From assembly GCA_043718225.1 (NCBI GenBank), contig JAYSWD010000022.1, forward strand, positions 1-64,000: DNA of 64,000 bases, written 5' to 3'. Made by a program: the position numbers and the translations under genes. Numbering within the stretch: position 1 is the stretch's first letter; each line of letters opens with the position of its first letter. Shown one piece after another: positions 61,908 to 64,000 of the stretch. The DNA comes from Multiplicimicrobium sp043718225. Its GTDB lineage: Bacteria > Omnitrophota > Omnitrophia > Omnitrophales > Aquincolibacteriaceae. The notes below the pieces were generated by a model. It was not told where the DNA came from. It saw nothing but the letters and a program-made list of their open reading frames with translations, and did not search any database.

Positions 61908-62315
61908 ATGAAGCAGTTAGTTTTAGGTTTGACGGCGGTGATGTGTTGCACCGGCGCTTTGTGGGCGCAGGGGCTGGAAGACTTTCAAGATTCAGAAGCT
62001 TTTAAGCATTATCTTAAACGCCCTAGAACGGAGCTTTCTAGGTTAATTTACTTGCTGGATCGTTTCAACGCCCCGGGCATTGAAATTAAGCTGGATGGAA
62101 ATATTTACACCACTGACAAGGCTTTTCCTTACAGCAAAGGCTATCTCTCAAAAAACTACAAAAAAGAGCGGGCTGAAGACTGGATTCGCGCGCATTGCTA
62201 CCGGTCCCGCGAAAAAAACGAGATTCTCTATATGCGGGTGGGAGAGGAAAGCTTTAAGCCGGTCCGTGATGTTTTAATCGAAGAGCTTGAACGTCTGAGG
62301 AGGATTGAAAAATAA
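61908..62315 (+). CDS. Exported DUF5329-like protein, paralogue 1
   Basis: From the ATG at 61908, supported by GAAGG five bases upstream, the protein is 135 residues with a signal peptide (cleavage near ALWAQ). The mature part has LLDRFNAPGIEIKLDGNIY, CYRS and a C-terminal VRDVLIEELERLR. The order of a GxxY element, a CxRS and a WL/xELxxLR end resembles the DUF5329 family, whose role is unknown. The next gene is a diverged tandem copy. Confidence 0.7.
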   Translation: MKQLVLGLTAVMCCTGALWAQGLEDFQDSEAFKHYLKRPRTELSRLIYLLDRFNAPGIEIKLDGNIYTTDKAFPYSKGYLSKNYKKERAEDWIRAHCYRSREKNEILYMRVGEESFKPVRDVLIEELERLRRIEK

Positions 62316-62350
62316 ATTCGCTTTCGGTCTTGAATTTTGAAGCGATTTAA

Positions 62351-62356
62351 TATAAT
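62351..62356 (+). promoter_or_regulatory. -10 element TATAAT ahead of paralogue 2
   Basis: TATAAT ends nine bases before the GTG at 62366; TTGAAT lies 15 bases upstream of it. No Shine-Dalgarno sequence is present. Confidence 0.5.
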
Positions 62357-62365
62357 TTCTACGCC

Positions 62366-62788
62366 GTGAAAAAGTTTTTTAGTGCCATTTTAGTAATCGG
62401 GTTAATCGCGACCAACGCTTACGCGGGGCTTCCGCCGATCAGCGAGTCCGAAGCCTTTGAACGTTATAAAAAGCGCATCAAAACCGAGCTTTCAAAATTG
62501 ATTTTTCTGCTCGACCGTTTTAATTCGCCCGAGATGGAAATTAAAATCGACGGCAACACTTACCGTGCCGAGCAGGCATTTCCGTTCGCGAAAGCTTTTT
62601 TAGCCGTTTATTATAAAAAGGAAAAAGCAGAAGTTTGGATCCAAAAATACTGCTACCGTTCGCCCTTTTCAAACCAAGTTATGCTTGGCTGTATTAAGGA
62701 CGAAAAATGTGTTCCCGGCCGCGACCTTTTACTCGAAGAGCTCAAAGCGCTCCGTTTAACCGAGCAAGCCATTAATTCCAAGCTCTGA
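62366..62788 (+). CDS. Exported DUF5329-like protein, paralogue 2
   Basis: This 140-residue protein has a GTG start, a signal peptide (cleavage near NAYAG) and a mature part clearly homologous to paralogue 1: SEAFERYKKRIKTELSKLIF, LLDRFNSPEMEIKIDGNTY, YCYRS and RDLLLEELKALR. It has two extra cysteines (GCIKDEKC) that could form a disulfide. The two genes arose by tandem duplication. Confidence 0.75.
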   Translation: MKKFFSAILVIGLIATNAYAGLPPISESEAFERYKKRIKTELSKLIFLLDRFNSPEMEIKIDGNTYRAEQAFPFAKAFLAVYYKKEKAEVWIQKYCYRSPFSNQVMLGCIKDEKCVPGRDLLLEELKALRLTEQAINSKL

Positions 62789-62948
62789 TCGCACCTTTCG
62801 GTTCTGTTCGCCGGGTCTCTCCCATGTTAAAATCTCAGCTCGCATTTCTTCGGTTTTCTTCGCGAATCGGCGTAGATCGGTGTGGATGCAAGGCATGCGA
62901 GCAAAGAACCCGAGGGAAGTTTCATGAGGCGAGTTATAAATAATCTGC

Positions 62949-62958
62949 CTGCCGGCAG
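62949..62958. repeat. CTGCCGGCAG palindrome upstream of hemD
   Basis: A core palindrome of the class seen at 47644-47659 lies in the hemD leader, just before an AAGGAG. Confidence 0.45.
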
Positions 62959-62970
62959 ACGCAAGGAGAT

Positions 62971-63015
62971 ATGCCGATGCAGCAGAAAATAGATAAGAAT
63001 TGCGGGCTAACATGA
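62971..63015 (+). CDS. Possible 14-codon leader peptide coupled to hemD
   Basis: AAGGAG (62963-62968) precedes an ATG at 62971. The frame MPMQQKIDKNCGLT ends in a TGA that overlaps the hemD ATG (ATGA). It may couple or regulate hemD translation, or it may simply mark the ribosome entry used for hemD. The amino-acid content gives no attenuation hint. Confidence 0.35.
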   Translation: MPMQQKIDKNCGLT

Positions 63016-64000
63016 ATTCCTCTCCACCGGTTATCGCAGGCCTTCCGCTTAAAAATATTTCCATTATCAGCTTTGAAAGCCGGCAGTCCGAGATTTTAAA
63101 ACAAGCCCTTGAAAAGCATGGCGCGGCGGTTTTTTCGGCGCCTAGTGTCCAGGAAATTGCGTTCGAGCAAAATCCGGAAGCTTTTGCCTTCGCAGAAAAA
63201 CTTCTTGCGGGAAAAATCGACATAGTTATTTTGATGACCGGCGTGGGAACGCGCTATTTAATGCAGGTGCTTGAAATGCGCTTTGACAAAATCGCGCTTG
63301 TGGCGGCCCTTAAAAAAATCACACTTTTGGCGCGCGGACCGAAACCGGTCCAGGCTTTGCGGGAATTGGGGTTGGCTTCCTCGATTACGGTCCCTGAACC
63401 TAATACCTGGCGCGAAATTCTCGAAGAGCTTGATCAAAATCCGCGCGGCCTGGATTTGGAAAACCGCACTGTCGCGATTCAGGAGCATGGTGAGGCAAGC
63501 GTCGAATTTATCGAGGCCTTAAAAAAACGGGGGGCGAGCGTGACGCAAATTCCGGTTTACCGCTGGGCTTTGCCGGACAACCGCGAGCCGCTTGAAACCG
63601 GAATCCGTAAAATAATTGACGGCGAAATAAAAGTCGCGGTCTTAACCAGCACGATTCAGATCCGGCATGCATTGAAAGTCGCTTCCGAGATGGGGGTTGA
63701 AAATGAATTCCGCGAAAAATTCAAAAATCTTTTGATCGCCTCAATCGGCCCGACAACTTCCGAAACTTTACAGGAGCTCGGTTTTACTCCCGGATTTGAG
63801 CCGTCGCATCCTAAGATGGGAACGCTCGCGAAGGAACTTGCCGAACAAGCGCCGAAGCTGCTGGCTTTGAGAGCTACGAGCCACGAGCCACGCATCACGG
63901 ATGAGCCAATTTGTTTAAACGTGGCCCGTGGCCCGTGGCCCGTGGAACAAAAAGCAGGATGCGCAAATAGTTTATTCCTAAAAGCATGTCGAAAGGAGTC
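63012..64000 (+). CDS. hemD: Uroporphyrinogen-III synthase-like protein, open at right edge
   Basis: The frame runs from the ATG at 63012 without a stop to the window end, 329 codons so far. The sequence LKNISIISFESRQSEILKQA at the start, VILMTGVGTRYLMQ in the middle and later VAVLTSTIQI with LIASIGPTTSETLQELG follow the HemD domain order. The enzyme closes and inverts the ring of hydroxymethylbilane. After about residue 290 the reading frame passes through a GTGGCCC tandem repeat and a Ser/His-rich stretch, which is atypical and may be a read-through of intergenic repeat. An AAAGGAG near the edge (63992-63998) could serve a next gene. Confidence 0.75.
   Translation, partial: MNSSPPVIAGLPLKNISIISFESRQSEILKQALEKHGAAVFSAPSVQEIAFEQNPEAFAFAEKLLAGKIDIVILMTGVGTRYLMQVLEMRFDKIALVAALKKITLLARGPKPVQALRELGLASSITVPEPNTWREILEELDQNPRGLDLENRTVAIQEHGEASVEFIEALKKRGASVTQIPVYRWALPDNREPLETGIRKIIDGEIKVAVLTSTIQIRHALKVASEMGVENEFREKFKNLLIASIGPTTSETLQELGFTPGFEPSHPKMGTLAKELAEQAPKLLALRATSHEPRITDEPICLNVARGPWPVEQKAGCANSLFLKACRKE
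63881..63945. repeat. CCACGAG / GTGGCCC tandem and inverted repeat
   Basis: GTGGCCC is repeated about 3.6 times at 63921-63945 and is nearly complementary to CCACGAGCCACG at 63881-63892. It lies at the 3' end of the hemD frame and has the look of an intergenic repeat. Confidence 0.6.

Overview
The window looks like a chromosomal segment from an uncultivated Gram-negative bacterium, most likely of the Omnitrophota or a related PVC-type lineage. This is inferred from one gigantic secreted/envelope ORF (7,384 codons, about 35% of the window), intergenic palindrome families typical of such genomes, a DsbD-type periplasmic redox system and signal peptides or a lipobox on many small proteins. Base composition is moderate, with no tRNA, rRNA, CRISPR array or insertion sequence visible.

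Layout: (1) 1-2142 is a lipid/redox cluster: the tail of a fatty acid desaturase, a lipase-maturation-factor-like membrane protein and a DCC-type thiol-disulfide protein. (2) 2455-24609 is the giant gene. It encodes a signal peptide, an N-terminal Tiki/TraB-like domain, a long helical region built of degenerate ~110-residue repeats, a Pro/Ala-rich region with several membrane segments and tandem repeats, two peptidoglycan-binding-like modules, a Lys-rich linker, an M23/LytM-like peptidase domain with intact metal motifs and an unknown C-terminal domain. A 54-bp direct repeat carrying a promoter and start region flanks the gene. (3) 24722-36504 holds envelope and redox functions on the + strand: an S9 peptidase, AsmA-like and PEGA proteins, a membrane glycosyltransferase, DsbD, a redoxin, small proteins, an MgtE-like transporter and a structured gene-free stretch. 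(4) 36509-42904 holds a metallophosphoesterase, a diguanylate cyclase and a minus-strand groEL-groES-groEL locus behind a CIRCE-like operator. (5) 43035-46346 is a tight minus-strand operon tsaB-alr-birA-coaX. (6) 46593-51758 holds a permease, a VOC protein and a signalling operon (REC-GGDEF-EAL, PAS histidine kinase, receiver). (7) 52062-64000 holds small exported proteins, an exonuclease/GIY-YIG fusion, a lysozyme-like exported protein, an SPFH lipoprotein, acetyl-CoA synthetase, a TPR protein, hemL, an EF-hand repeat protein, a tandem pair of paralogous exported proteins and a hemD-like gene running off the right edge.

The giant protein combines cell-wall binding and cutting signatures with a very long helical spacer, so a wall-spanning or cell-surface role (for example in contact with or degradation of cell wall) is the leading inference. 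Two further sequence-level themes stand out. One is a family of four short intergenic hairpins with invariant flanks and fully compensated stem changes. The other is a set of seven genes whose -10 element lies only 5-9 nt before the start codon, suggesting leaderless transcripts.
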